Shown here in pieces: positions 52,558 through 61,077 of a stretch of DNA of 64,000 bases. A model generated the notes under the pieces. The model saw only the letters and a program-made list of their open reading frames with translations. It searched no databases and was not told the origin of the DNA. Every line of letters begins with the position of its first letter. Position 1 is the stretch's first letter. The translations under genes were made by a program, and so were the position numbers. The DNA lies in the NCBI RefSeq assembly GCF_029714945.1, contig NZ_CP121634.1, forward strand, positions 1,261,001-1,325,000, in the 5' to 3' direction. This DNA comes from Bradyrhizobium sp. CIAT3101 (lineage in GTDB: Bacteria > Pseudomonadota > Alphaproteobacteria > Rhizobiales > Xanthobacteraceae).

Positions 52558-53367
52558 ATGCTGGTGGTTGAAGGTCTGACGTGCCGCTTCGGCGCAAAAG
52601 CCGCGGTGGACGACGCTTCGTTTCAAATCTCCCCCGGCGGCTTCGTCGGCGTGATCGGGCGCTCGGGCGCCGGCAAGTCGACCATGCTGCGCATGATCAA
52701 TCGTCTGGCGACGCCGACGCAGGGCCGCATCCTGTTCGACGGTCTCGACGTCACCGCGCTGCGCGGCAAAGAGTTGCGGCAGTGGCGGGCGCGATCTGCG
52801 ATGATCTTCCAGCAGTTCAACCTCGTCGGTCGGCTCGACGTGCTGACCAACGTGCTGATGGGACGCCTCGCCACCATGCCGGCCTGGCGCTCGCTGACGC
52901 AGACCTGGCCGGAGCAGGACAAGGCGCTGGCGATGTCGGCGCTCGAGCAATTCGATATTGCTTCGCTCGCTGCCCAGCGCGCCGATCAGCTCTCCGGCGG
53001 CCAGCAGCAGCGTGTTGCGATCGCGCGGGCGCTGGTGCAGCAGCCCGACATCATCCTCGCCGACGAGCCGATCGCCTCGCTCGATCCGCGCAACACCAAG
53101 ATCGTCATGGATGCGCTTTTGCGCATCAACAAGCATTTCGGCATCACCGTGCTCTGCAACCTGCATTCGCTCGACCTGGCGCGCAGATATTGCGACCGGC
53201 TGATCGGCATGGCGGCAGGCCGGGTGGTGTTCGACGGTGCGCCATCCGCACTGACCGACCTCGTCGCGCGTGAACTCTACGATCTCGAAGCCGCCGACGT
53301 CATGGGCGGCACGCCTGCGCCGGCGCCCGAGGGCGTTCCGGCACTCGGAACGGCGGCTGCCGCCTGA
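52558..53367 (+). CDS. phnC: Phosphonate ABC transporter ATP-binding protein
   Basis: A 269-residue ABC ATPase: Walker [10 protein letters not shown] (about residue 36), Q loop [18 protein letters not shown], signature [15 protein letters not shown], Walker [16 protein letters not shown] loop CNLHSLDLA. The MIFQQFNLV and NVLMGRL text is typical of PhnC. It energises uptake through PhnE1/PhnE2 with the PhnD binding protein. CTGGAG precedes the ATG. It is the first gene of phnCDE1E2. Confidence 0.95.
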   Translation: MLVVEGLTCRFGAKAAVDDASFQISPGGFVGVIGRSGAGKSTMLRMINRLATPTQGRILFDGLDVTALRGKELRQWRARSAMIFQQFNLVGRLDVLTNVLMGRLATMPAWRSLTQTWPEQDKALAMSALEQFDIASLAAQRADQLSGGQQQRVAIARALVQQPDIILADEPIASLDPRNTKIVMDALLRINKHFGITVLCNLHSLDLARRYCDRLIGMAAGRVVFDGAPSALTDLVARELYDLEAADVMGGTPAPAPEGVPALGTAAAA

Positions 53368-53427
53368 GCCGCACCTGTTTAGTTGCCAGTTTTGCGTCAA
53401 CCGACCCCAACCCATGAAGAGGGTATC

Positions 53428-54366
53428 ATGATCACTCGCAGATTAATCCTTGCCGGCGCCGCCGCGCTTGCCTTCACGACATCCGCTTCCGCGGACGACT
53501 GGAAGGCCAAGTATCCCGAGCTGACCTTCGCGGTCGTCCCGGCCGAGAACGCCTCCGGCGTTACCGAGCGCTGGGCGCCGTTCATGAGCTATCTCTCCAA
53601 GGAATTGGGCGTGAAGGTCACGCTGCGCATCGCCAACGACTACGCCGCCGTCATCGAGGGCCAGCGCGCGGGCAACATCCAGATCGCGTGCTACGGCTCG
53701 GCCTCGTTCGCCCGCGCCCGCCTGACCGGCGTCAAGACGGACGCGTTTGCCAGCGACCTGAACGCTGACGGCGGTACCGGCTACTACTCGGTATTCTTCG
53801 TCAAGGCGAACAGCCCCTACAAGAACATCGATCAGCTGAAGGGCAAGAATCTCGGTCTGGTCGATCCGAATTCAACCTCCGGCAACAACGTGCCGCGCTT
53901 CGAGCTCGACAAGATGGGCATCGCGGACGTGGATACCTATTTCAGCAAGGTCGTCTTCACCGGTAGCCACGAGAACGCGATCCTTGCCCTGGCACAGGGC
54001 ACGGTCGATGTCGCGGCCAATCAGTGGACCAGCGATGACGATTCGACCCTGGCGCAGATGCTGACCAAGGGCATGCTGAAGAATGCCGATGGCTCGCCGA
54101 TGAAGAGGGAAGATTTCCGCATCATCCACAAGTCGGCGCCGATCATCGGGCCGTCGATGTACGCCTACAGCTCCGATCTGCCTGACGATCTGAAGGCGGC
54201 GATTGCGAAGGCGTTCTTCGATTCGCCGACCAAGGACAAGGAGGCGTTCGATCGCCTCTCCGACGGCCAGAAGAAGGGCTTTCATCCCGCCACCACCAAG
54301 GACTGGGATGCCACGATCGAGCTGATCAAGTTCGTCGACGCGCTGCGTAAAAAGAAGGCGTCCTGA
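53428..54366 (+). CDS. phnD: Phosphonate-binding periplasmic protein
   Basis: A 312-residue binding protein with signal peptide MITRRLILAGAAALAFTTSASA. The PhnD fold elements include ELTFAVVPAENASGVTERWAPF, the ligand loop CYGSASFARAR, and GLVDPNSTSGNNVPRF, where the Ser/Thr cluster binds the phosphonate group. It starts at ATG 53428 (an upstream in-frame ATG at 53383 would spoil the signal peptide). It lies 60 nt after phnC and is followed by a hairpin that may leave phnD in excess over the permeases. Confidence 0.95.
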   Translation: MITRRLILAGAAALAFTTSASADDWKAKYPELTFAVVPAENASGVTERWAPFMSYLSKELGVKVTLRIANDYAAVIEGQRAGNIQIACYGSASFARARLTGVKTDAFASDLNADGGTGYYSVFFVKANSPYKNIDQLKGKNLGLVDPNSTSGNNVPRFELDKMGIADVDTYFSKVVFTGSHENAILALAQGTVDVAANQWTSDDDSTLAQMLTKGMLKNADGSPMKREDFRIIHKSAPIIGPSMYAYSSDLPDDLKAAIAKAFFDSPTKDKEAFDRLSDGQKKGFHPATTKDWDATIELIKFVDALRKKKAS

Positions 54367-54385
54367 TCTCAGGGCGACGTCACTG

Positions 54386-54419
54386 GAGCCGGGTCGATGG
54401 ACCCGGCTCTTTCTCTTTG
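54386..54419 (+). terminator. Hairpin with T-rich tail between phnD and phnE1 (attenuating terminator)
   Basis: GAGCCGGGTC / GACCCGGCTC makes a perfect 10-bp stem with a GATG tetraloop, followed by TTTCTCTTTG. It looks like an intrinsic terminator inside the operon. Partial read-through would give more binding protein than permease, as is usual for ABC importers. Confidence 0.72.
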
Positions 54420-54441
54420 ATCGAGCATTTGCCCTGATCCG

Positions 54442-55326
54442 ATGACGACAGCGGTTTCGATCCTTCCCGAGCAACAGCTCGCCGCGCTCAACGCCGCCTA
54501 CCGTCAGGCGGTCGCGCGCAAGCGGCTACGCCTCATGTTGGGGTTGGTGATCTTCGCCGCAGCGTTGGTGCTCGCAGCGATCGGCGCCGAGGTGAATCTG
54601 CGCACGCTGTTCACCTATTTCGGCAACTTCGTCAGCTATTTCGACCGCATCCTGACGCTCGACAGTGGCCAGCGCGTCTGGACCGATATCGGCGAGTGGC
54701 TGTGGGGCTGGCGCAAATGGCTGAAGATGCTGGGCGAGACGCTGCTGATCTCCTATGTCGGCACGTTGATTGGCGCCACCTTCGCTTTTGTCCTGAATTT
54801 CTTCGCGGCCGAAAACACTTCGCCCGGGCCATGGCTGCGCTTCGTGGTGCGGCGTCTGCTTGAATTTGCGCGCACTGTTCCCGGAATCGTCTTCGCGCTG
54901 ATCTTCGTCATCGCCTTCGGCCTCGGGCCGATGGCCGGTGTGCTCGCGATCGCGATTCACTCCACCGGTGCGCTCGGAAAGCTGTTCTCGGAGATCGTCG
55001 AGAACGCCGACATGAAGCCGGTCGAGGGCGTCCGCTCGACCGGGGCGAGCTGGCTGTCCTGCATGCGCTTTGCGATCCTGCCGCAGGTGACCGCGGGCTA
55101 TGCCAGCTATGCGCTGCTGCGCTTCGAGATCAATGTCCGCGAAGCCTCGGTGATGGGCTTCGTCGGCGCCGGCGGCATCGGGCAGGAACTCGTCGTTGCC
55201 ATCCGAAAATTCTATTACTCGGACGTCAGCGCCATCCTGCTGCTCATCATCGTCACCGTCTTCATCATCGATATCAGCACGGGCTGGCTGCGCGGTCGCC
55301 TGTTCGGCAAGGAGGCGCGGACGTGA
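54442..55326 (+). CDS. phnE1: Phosphonate ABC transporter permease
   Basis: A 294-residue permease with about 6 TM helices. The coupling-helix EAA region reads GVRSTGASWLSCMRFAILPQVTAGYASY. Other PhnE features are VPGIVFALIFVIAFGLGPMAGVLAIAIHSTGALGKLFSE and GFVGAGGIGQELV. It pairs with PhnE2, and the 4-nt overlap (ATGA-type) with phnE2 couples their translation. Confidence 0.94.
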   Translation: MTTAVSILPEQQLAALNAAYRQAVARKRLRLMLGLVIFAAALVLAAIGAEVNLRTLFTYFGNFVSYFDRILTLDSGQRVWTDIGEWLWGWRKWLKMLGETLLISYVGTLIGATFAFVLNFFAAENTSPGPWLRFVVRRLLEFARTVPGIVFALIFVIAFGLGPMAGVLAIAIHSTGALGKLFSEIVENADMKPVEGVRSTGASWLSCMRFAILPQVTAGYASYALLRFEINVREASVMGFVGAGGIGQELVVAIRKFYYSDVSAILLLIIVTVFIIDISTGWLRGRLFGKEART

Positions 55327-56168
55327 CGGGACCGCAGGAGGTCGATACCGCTGAGATCCGCGCGCGCTACCCGGATGTGTTCGACCGGCCGGCCTCGGCG
55401 CGGCTCGCTATGCCGGCCATGATCGTCGCGGCGCTCGGCATCTTCATTTGCGGTCTGGTCGATCTCGACTTCTCGCCGTCGCAGTTTGTCGCCGGCCTCA
55501 GCCAGCTCGGCTGGATCAGCATGATGATGATCCCGCCCGATCCCGGGTCGTCGCTGCCGATCTATCTGAAGGCGCTGGGCGAGACGCTGTCGATTGCGCT
55601 GCTCGGCACCACGCTGGCGGCCGTGCTGGCGCTGCCGGTCAGCCTGTTCGCTGCCCGTAATATCGTGCCGGGCGTCGTGCGCTTTCCGGTGCGGCGCCTC
55701 CTCGATTCGATCCGCGGCGTCGATACGCTGATCTGGGCGCTGGTGTGGATCAATGTCGTCGGGCTCGGCCCGTTCGCCGGTGTGCTCGCCATCGCCGTGT
55801 CGGATTTCGGCGCGTTCGGAAAGCTGTTCTCGGAGGCGATCGAGGGCGCCGACCAGAAGCAGGTCGAGGGCATCCGCGCCTCCGGCGGCAGCGCATTGCA
55901 CGAGATCCGCTTCGGCCTGATGCCGCAGGTACTGCCTGTGATCGCCGGCCAAGTGCTCTATTTCATCGAGTCGAACACGCGTTCGGCCACCATCATCGGC
56001 ATCGTCGGTGCTGGCGGCATCGGGCTTCAGCTGGCCGAACAGATCCGCGTGCTGGAATGGCAGAAGGTGTCGTTCCTGATCCTGATGATCCTGGTCGCGG
56101 TCGCCGCGATCGATTTCATCTCGGGCAAGCTGCGGTTCGCGATCATTGGCCGCAGGGCCGTGGCCTGA
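55323..56168 (+). CDS. phnE2: Phosphonate ABC transporter permease
   Basis: A 281-residue paralogue of PhnE1. The N-terminal part ends YPDVFDRPASARL, typical of the second subunit, and the first helix is MPAMIVAALGIFICGLVDL. The EAA loop is GIRASGGSALHEIRFGLMPQVLPVIAGQ, and GIVGAGGIGLQLAEQI closes the last helices. It forms a heterodimeric channel with PhnE1. It is the last gene of phnCDE1E2; a long palindromic repeat follows before phnF. Confidence 0.94.
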   Translation: MTGPQEVDTAEIRARYPDVFDRPASARLAMPAMIVAALGIFICGLVDLDFSPSQFVAGLSQLGWISMMMIPPDPGSSLPIYLKALGETLSIALLGTTLAAVLALPVSLFAARNIVPGVVRFPVRRLLDSIRGVDTLIWALVWINVVGLGPFAGVLAIAVSDFGAFGKLFSEAIEGADQKQVEGIRASGGSALHEIRFGLMPQVLPVIAGQVLYFIESNTRSATIIGIVGAGGIGLQLAEQIRVLEWQKVSFLILMILVAVAAIDFISGKLRFAIIGRRAVA

Positions 56169-56176
56169 GGTCTCTT

Positions 56177-56332
56177 CTTCCCTTCTCCCCTTGCGGGAGA
56201 AGGTGGCGCGAAGCGCCGGATGATGGGTTCTCTCCGCGCATTCAATCGAGAGTTGGACTCGCGGAGAGAACCCCTCACTCGTCTCGCCGCTACCGCGGCG
56301 AGCCACCCTCTCCCACAAGGGGAGAGGGGAAG
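56177..56332. repeat. Nested long palindromic repeat (dispersed element)
   Basis: Outer arms of 31 nt (56177-56207 and 56302-56332, four mismatches) start CTTCCCTTCTCCCC and end GGGGAGAGGGGAAG. Inside, GGGTTCTCTCCGCG (56225-56238) is repeated perfectly in inverse at 56260-56273. Text like this is a frequent intergenic element in Bradyrhizobium and Rhodopseudomonas. It fills the whole gap between the convergent phnE2 and phnF genes and can fold as a double hairpin. Confidence 0.82.
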
Positions 56333-56336
56333 AGCC

Positions 56337-57065
56337 CTACGGCTCCACCAAAAACTCCACCCGCTCCGCCGCGAATCGCGAGTGCTTCGTCACCAGCGGC
56401 TTGCCCTCGAGATCGAGGTCGGTCGCGTCAACCACCAGGATCGGCCGCCCCAGCGGCAGATCGAGCCGCGCGGCGTCGGTGGCGTCGACGATACCGGCGG
56501 TGATCCGGGTGGCGCCGCGGCGGTAGTCGCGGATCCCGTAATGTTCGAGCATCTTCGTCATCGAGCGCGTGGCGGCAAACACCGTGCCGGCGCCCGGAAA
56601 CAGCTCTGCCGACAGCCAGGTCGTGGAGACGCAGATCGGCGTGCGGTCGGCGAGGCGGATGGCCTCGATCCGCACCAGCGGCGCGCCGGTCTTCAATCCC
56701 AACTCTCGCGCGAGCTCGCGGGTCGCCACATCGTCTGATGCCTCGATCATCTGGCCATGCGGCTCGCGGCCGTCGGCGCCGACGATCTCGGAGAAGCGGG
56801 TGCGCGAGCGCAAGGGATAAGCGAGCTTCTGCGCCTCGACATAGGTTCCGCTGCCGCGCTCGGCGCGCACGATGCCACGCTCCGCCAGCGCCGCCAGCGC
56901 GCGCCGCACGGTGTGACGATTGACGCGATAGGTTTCGGCGATTTCCATTTCGCCCGGCAATTTGTCGCCTGCGGCAAAACGGCCGTCGGCGATGCCGCGC
57001 TCGATGCCGTCGGCAACGAGGCGCCACAATGCGACGCCTGAAGAGGCGGTGTCCTGCATGCTCAT
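56337..57065 (-). CDS. phnF: GntR/HutC-type phosphonate regulator
   Basis: A 242-residue repressor. The winged helix lies at about residues 8-72 (LPGEMEIAETYRVNRHTVRRALAALAERGIVRAERGSGTYV) and the UTRA ligand domain includes RTRFSEIV and TRITAGIVDATDAARLDLPLG. It is the phnF of C-P lyase clusters and divergent from phnG. The perfect inverted repeat at 57129-57158 contains the TGTCTA / TAGACA core favoured by HutC-type regulators, so it should repress phnG-N and possibly itself. Confidence 0.93.
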   Translation of the reverse strand: MSMQDTASSGVALWRLVADGIERGIADGRFAAGDKLPGEMEIAETYRVNRHTVRRALAALAERGIVRAERGSGTYVEAQKLAYPLRSRTRFSEIVGADGREPHGQMIEASDDVATRELARELGLKTGAPLVRIEAIRLADRTPICVSTTWLSAELFPGAGTVFAATRSMTKMLEHYGIRDYRRGATRITAGIVDATDAARLDLPLGRPILVVDATDLDLEGKPLVTKHSRFAAERVEFLVEP

Positions 57066-57098
57066 GTCGGCGGTCAGCCTAGCCCGAAAATCACACGC

Positions 57099-57116
57099 TT
57101 GTCACGAAACAGTCAT
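57099..57116 (+). promoter_or_regulatory. Pho-box-like site between phnF and phnG
   Basis: TTGTCAC-GAAA-CAGTCAT is a 7-4-7 direct repeat, with two and one mismatches to CTGTCAT. A weak third half-site lies 11 bp upstream. It lies 69 nt upstream of the phnG start and 13 nt before the PhnF operator. Confidence 0.62.
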
Positions 57117-57128
57117 GGCGCTTCCGTA

Positions 57129-57158
57129 TCAAGTTGTCTATTATCATAGACAACTTGA
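57129..57158. promoter_or_regulatory. PhnF operator (perfect inverted repeat)
   Basis: TCAAGTTGTCTAT and ATAGACAACTTGA are perfect 13-nt inverted arms around TATC. The core TTGTCTA...TAGACAA fits HutC/PhnF-type GntR sites. It lies between the Pho-box-like site and phnG, where a repressor would block the promoter. Confidence 0.83.
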
Positions 57159-57185
57159 ATTCGGCAAGTTCTGTCAAAACGGTCG

Positions 57186-57650
57186 GTGGATCCGGTGACC
57201 CAACACAACATCCAGCAAGCCCAGCGCCAGGCCGCCATGGCCGTGCTGGCGCACGCGGAGGCGGGCGAGATCGCCGCCCGCCTCCGCACGATTCCCTTGC
57301 CCGGTCATCAGGATCTGCGCGAGCCCGAGAACGGTCTGGTGATGCTGCGCGGCCGGGTCGGCGGCGACGGCGCGCCGTTCAATCTCGGCGAAGCGACGGT
57401 GTCGCGCGCCGCGGTGCGGCTTGCGAGCGGCGAGGTCGGCTTCGGCTACACGCTCGGGCGCGACGGCGAGAAGGCGCGGCTGATCGCGTTGTGCGACGCG
57501 CTGGTGCAGTCTCGCGATTTTGGTGGGCTGGTGGAGCGCGACGTTATCGCGCCGTTGCGCGAGCAGCTTATGATTCGGCGCAGCCGCGCGGCGGAAGAGA
57601 CCGCCGCGACGAAGGTTGATTTCTACACCATGGTGCGCGGTGAGGGGTGA
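57186..57650 (+). CDS. phnG: C-P lyase core subunit PhnG
   Basis: A 154-residue protein from GTG 57186 (GTG 57195 is possible). QRQAAMAVLAHAEAGEIAARL is the PhnG helix, and RAAVRLASGEVGFGYTLGRDGEKARLIALCDAL is the core. The usual length is 145-155. With PhnH, PhnI and PhnJ it forms the C-P lyase core complex that makes and cleaves the ribose-phosphonate. It is the first gene of phnGHIJKLMN. Confidence 0.93.
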   Translation: MDPVTQHNIQQAQRQAAMAVLAHAEAGEIAARLRTIPLPGHQDLREPENGLVMLRGRVGGDGAPFNLGEATVSRAAVRLASGEVGFGYTLGRDGEKARLIALCDALVQSRDFGGLVERDVIAPLREQLMIRRSRAAEETAATKVDFYTMVRGEG

Positions 57651-57654
57651 GGCC

Positions 57655-58263
57655 ATGACCACGATTGCGGAACTGCCGCCGGGGTTCGTCGACAAGGTGT
57701 TGTCGGCGCAATCGACCTTTCGCTCGGTCATGGATGCGATGGCGCGACCGGGCGCGGTCCAGCGCATCGTGCCGATGGCGGGAACGGCCGGCCCGATGAT
57801 GCGCGGCACCGCCGCGATCGCGCTGACGCTGTTCGACCACGACACGCCGCTCTGGCTCGATGCGCGGATGTCGGAAAGCTCCGACGTCCTGAAGTGGCTC
57901 AAGTTCCACACCGGCGCGCCGGTGATCCAGGATTCTTCCATCGCGGCTTTTGCGCTGATCAGCGACGGCGTGTTGCTGCCGCCGCTGGAGCGTTTTGCGC
58001 TCGGCACCAACGAATATCCTGACCGATCGACCACAGTGATCATTCAGGTCGAGAGCCTGGATTCAGGTCCGAGTTTCGAGCTGCGCGGCCCCGGCATCGA
58101 CGGCGTCGCGACGCTGCAGGCGTCGTTCAAACCCTTCGACCTGTTTGACCAGCTGCGGTTCAACGAGACGCTGTTTCCGCGCGGCATCGACGTGGTTCTG
58201 GTTGCCGATGATGCCGTGGTGGCGATCCCGCGCACGACCCGCGTTACGAGCATGGGAGTCTGA
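57655..58263 (+). CDS. phnH: C-P lyase core subunit PhnH
   Basis: A 202-residue subunit starting at ATG 57655 (the frame is open upstream, but the family starts MTTIAELPPGFVDKVL). SAQSTFRSVMDAMARPGAVQRI and ALTLFDHDTPLWLD are PhnH signatures, and the C-terminus closes FPRGIDVVLVADDAVVAIPRTTRV. It is structural in the PhnGHIJ complex. The gap to phnG is 4 nt and to phnI 3 nt. Confidence 0.95.
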   Translation: MTTIAELPPGFVDKVLSAQSTFRSVMDAMARPGAVQRIVPMAGTAGPMMRGTAAIALTLFDHDTPLWLDARMSESSDVLKWLKFHTGAPVIQDSSIAAFALISDGVLLPPLERFALGTNEYPDRSTTVIIQVESLDSGPSFELRGPGIDGVATLQASFKPFDLFDQLRFNETLFPRGIDVVLVADDAVVAIPRTTRVTSMGV

Positions 58264-58266
58264 CGC

Positions 58267-59382
58267 ATGTATGTCGCAGTCAAAGGCGGCGAACGCGCCA
58301 TCGAGAACGCCCATCGCCTGCTGGCCAATGCGCGGCGCGGCGACCAGAGCGTTGCGGAAGTCTCGCTCGACCAGATCTCGGAACAGCTCGGGCTCGCCGT
58401 CGACCGCGTCATGAGCGAAGGCTCGCTCTATGACCGCGAGCTGGCAGCGCTCGCGATCAAGCAGGCCCGCGGCGATCTGATCGAAGCGATCTTCCTGGTC
58501 CGCGCCTTCCGCGCCACCTTGCCGCGCTTCGGCACCAGCGAGCCCGTCAATACCGCTGCGATGCGCGTGCAGCGGCGGGTGTCCGCGACCTTCAAGGACA
58601 TTCCGGGTGGCCAGATCCTCGGGCCGACCTTCGATTACACGCACCGCCTGCTCGACCCCTCACTCGCTGAAGGTTTTGTGCCGGAAGCGCCGGCGACATC
58701 GGAGGCCTCAACCGCGGCGACGCCGCGCGTCATGGACATTCTCGGTCGCGACGGGCTGATCGAATCCTCGCCGCAGACGGAAGACGGCGCCAGCGTCGGT
58801 GATCTCACCCGCGAACCGCTGAACTTCCCGGCCGATCGCGACCTGCGCCTGCAAAATCTCGCGCGCGGCGACGAAGGGTTTTTGCTGGCGATGGGCTACT
58901 CCACCCAGCGCGGCTATGGCCGCAATCATCCCTTCGTCGGCGAGATCCGCTTCGGCGAGGTTGAGGTCGAGTTCGCCGCCGAGGACGTCGGCTTTGCCGT
59001 GCCGCTGGGCGCGATCGAGCTCACCGAGTGCCAGATGGTCAACCAGTTCAAGGGCTCGGCGACGGAAGCGCCGTGCTTCACGCGCGGCTACGGCCTCGCC
59101 TTCGGCCAGAGCGAGCGCAAGACCATGTCGATGGCGCTGGTCGACCGGGCGCTACGTGCCCGCGAGCTCGGCGAAGAGGTCGGAGCCCCTGCGCAAGATG
59201 AAGAATTCGTGTTGTCGCATTCGGACAACGTCCAGGCGACCGGCTTCGTCGAGCATCTGAAGCTGCCGCATTATGTCGACTTCCAGTCCGAGCTCGGACT
59301 GCTCCGCAAGCTGCGCAAGGAATTTGCCGAAGCCTCACCTGACGCCAACGCGCCCGATGCCATGAAGGAGGCCGCGGAATGA
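58267..59382 (+). CDS. phnI: C-P lyase core subunit PhnI
   Basis: A 371-residue subunit starting MYVAVKGGERAIENAH. FRATLPRFGTSEPVNT and QRRVSATFKDIPGGQILGPTFDYTHRLLD are PhnI signatures. With PhnGHL it displaces adenine from ATP to form alpha-D-ribose 1-alkylphosphonate 5-triphosphate. E. coli PhnI is 354 residues, so this one has a slightly longer C-terminus. It overlaps phnJ by 4 nt. Confidence 0.95.
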   Translation: MYVAVKGGERAIENAHRLLANARRGDQSVAEVSLDQISEQLGLAVDRVMSEGSLYDRELAALAIKQARGDLIEAIFLVRAFRATLPRFGTSEPVNTAAMRVQRRVSATFKDIPGGQILGPTFDYTHRLLDPSLAEGFVPEAPATSEASTAATPRVMDILGRDGLIESSPQTEDGASVGDLTREPLNFPADRDLRLQNLARGDEGFLLAMGYSTQRGYGRNHPFVGEIRFGEVEVEFAAEDVGFAVPLGAIELTECQMVNQFKGSATEAPCFTRGYGLAFGQSERKTMSMALVDRALRARELGEEVGAPAQDEEFVLSHSDNVQATGFVEHLKLPHYVDFQSELGLLRKLRKEFAEASPDANAPDAMKEAAE

Positions 59383-60287
59383 ACGCGCCCGCCTATAACT
59401 TCGCCTATCTCGACGAACAGACCAAGCGGATGATCCGCCGCGCGATCCTGAAGGCGATCGCGATCCCCGGCTATCAGGTCCCGTTCGCCAGCCGCGAGAT
59501 GCCGATGCCCTATGGCTGGGGCACCGGCGGCGTGCAGGTCACGGCCGCGATCCTGGGCCCGCAGGACGTGCTGAAGGTGATCGACCAGGGCTCCGACGAC
59601 ACCACCAACGCGATCTCGATCCGAAAATTCTTCGCCAAGACCGCCGGGGTCGCGACGACGACGTCGACGGAAGATGCGACCGTGATCCAGACTCGCCACC
59701 GCATCCCCGAGGCGTCGCTGCACTCGAACCAGGTGCTGGTCTACCAGGTGCCGATCCCGGAACCCCTGCGCTTCCTCGAGCCGCGCGAGACCGAGACGCG
59801 TCGCATGCACGCGCTCGCCGAATACGGCCTGATGCATGTGAAGCTCTATGAGGACATTGCCCGCTTCGGCCACATCGCGACCGCCTACGCCTATCCGGTG
59901 AAGGTGAACGCGCGCTACGTGATGGACCCGTCGCCGACGCCGAAATTCGACAATCCCAAGATGGACAATTGCCCGGCGTTGCAATTGTTCGGCGCCGGCC
60001 GCGAGAAGCGCATCTATGCGATCCCGCCTTACACCCAGGTGGTGTCGCTCGATTTCGAGGATCATCCGTTCGAGCCGTACCGTTTCAACGCGCCCTGCGC
60101 GCTGTGTGGCGCCGAAAATTCCTACCTCGACGAGATCGTCACCGACGACAAGGGCAGCCGCATGTTCGTCTGCTCGGACACCGACTATTGCGAGGGCCGC
60201 CAGGCCGCCGGCCATCACGGCAGCATGAGCGCTGCGCCGTACAAGGACAAGGCGCAGGGAGAGGCACAAGGGAAAGCAAATGGCTGA
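59379..60287 (+). CDS. phnJ: C-P lyase (radical SAM enzyme) PhnJ
   Basis: A 302-residue enzyme that cleaves the C-P bond of ribose 1-alkylphosphonate 5-phosphate. All four conserved Cys are present with the PhnJ spacing: C240, C243, C265 and C271 (C-x2-C-x21-C-x5-C), which hold the 4Fe-4S cluster and the thiyl radical site. The glycine radical position is in AIPGYQVPFASREM (Gly31). The C-terminus is longer than in E. coli PhnJ (281 residues), with a lysine/glutamine-rich tail. It overlaps phnK by 8 nt. Confidence 0.96.
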   Translation: MNAPAYNFAYLDEQTKRMIRRAILKAIAIPGYQVPFASREMPMPYGWGTGGVQVTAAILGPQDVLKVIDQGSDDTTNAISIRKFFAKTAGVATTTSTEDATVIQTRHRIPEASLHSNQVLVYQVPIPEPLRFLEPRETETRRMHALAEYGLMHVKLYEDIARFGHIATAYAYPVKVNARYVMDPSPTPKFDNPKMDNCPALQLFGAGREKRIYAIPPYTQVVSLDFEDHPFEPYRFNAPCALCGAENSYLDEIVTDDKGSRMFVCSDTDYCEGRQAAGHHGSMSAAPYKDKAQGEAQGKANG

Positions 60288-61077
60288 CCAGGATCTGCTC
60301 GAAACCGATCAGCCGCTGCTGGTCGCTGATACCCTCAGCAAGTCCTACGGCCGCATTGCCGCCTGCCGCGACGTGTCGTTCTCGCTTTATCCCGGTGAAG
60401 TGCTGGCGATCGTCGGCGAATCCGGCTCCGGCAAGTCGACGCTGCTGCAATTGCTGTCGGGCCAACTCGCGGCGAGCGGCGGGCAGGTGTCCTATCGGAT
60501 GCGCGACGGCGTCACCCGCGATCTTGCCGCGCTTGGCGAAGCCGAGCGGCGCCTGCTGTTCCGCACCGATTGGGGTTTCGTGCATCAGGATCCGGCGCAG
60601 GGTCTGCGCATGGCGGTCTCCGCAGGCGCCAATGTCGGCGAGCGGCTGATGGCGGTCGGCTGGAATCACTATGGCCGCATTCGCGAGAGCGCTTCCGACT
60701 GGCTGACCCGTGTCGAGATCGACGTCGCGCGTATCGATGATGCGCCGCGCACCTATTCGGGCGGCATGCGCCAGCGCCTCCAGATCGCGCGCAATCTCGT
60801 CACCGGTCCGCGGCTGGTCTTCATGGACGAGCCGACCGGCGGCCTCGATGTGTCGGTCCAGGCCCGCCTGCTCGATCTCCTGCGCAATCTCGTCGCCGAA
60901 CTGCACCTCGCCGTCGTCATCGTCACCCACGATCTGGCGGTTGCGCGCCTGCTGTCGCATCGCGTGATGGTGATGAAGGGCGGCCGCGTCATCGAGACCG
61001 GCCTCACCGACCAGGTGCTGGACGATCCGCGCGAGCCCTACACGCAACTCCTCGTTTCCTCGATTCTGCCGCCATGA
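60280..61077 (+). CDS. phnK: C-P lyase ABC-type ATPase PhnK
   Basis: A 265-residue ABC ATPase: Walker A GESGSGKST, D-E region LVFMDEPTGGLDVS, signature YSGGMRQRLQIARNL, H loop VIVTHDLAVA. It resembles oligopeptide-transporter ATPases but works on the soluble PhnGHIJ complex, to which it binds through PhnJ and which it remodels. It starts inside the end of phnJ (8-nt overlap) and overlaps phnL by 4 nt. Confidence 0.95.
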   Translation: MADQDLLETDQPLLVADTLSKSYGRIAACRDVSFSLYPGEVLAIVGESGSGKSTLLQLLSGQLAASGGQVSYRMRDGVTRDLAALGEAERRLLFRTDWGFVHQDPAQGLRMAVSAGANVGERLMAVGWNHYGRIRESASDWLTRVEIDVARIDDAPRTYSGGMRQRLQIARNLVTGPRLVFMDEPTGGLDVSVQARLLDLLRNLVAELHLAVVIVTHDLAVARLLSHRVMVMKGGRVIETGLTDQVLDDPREPYTQLLVSSILPP

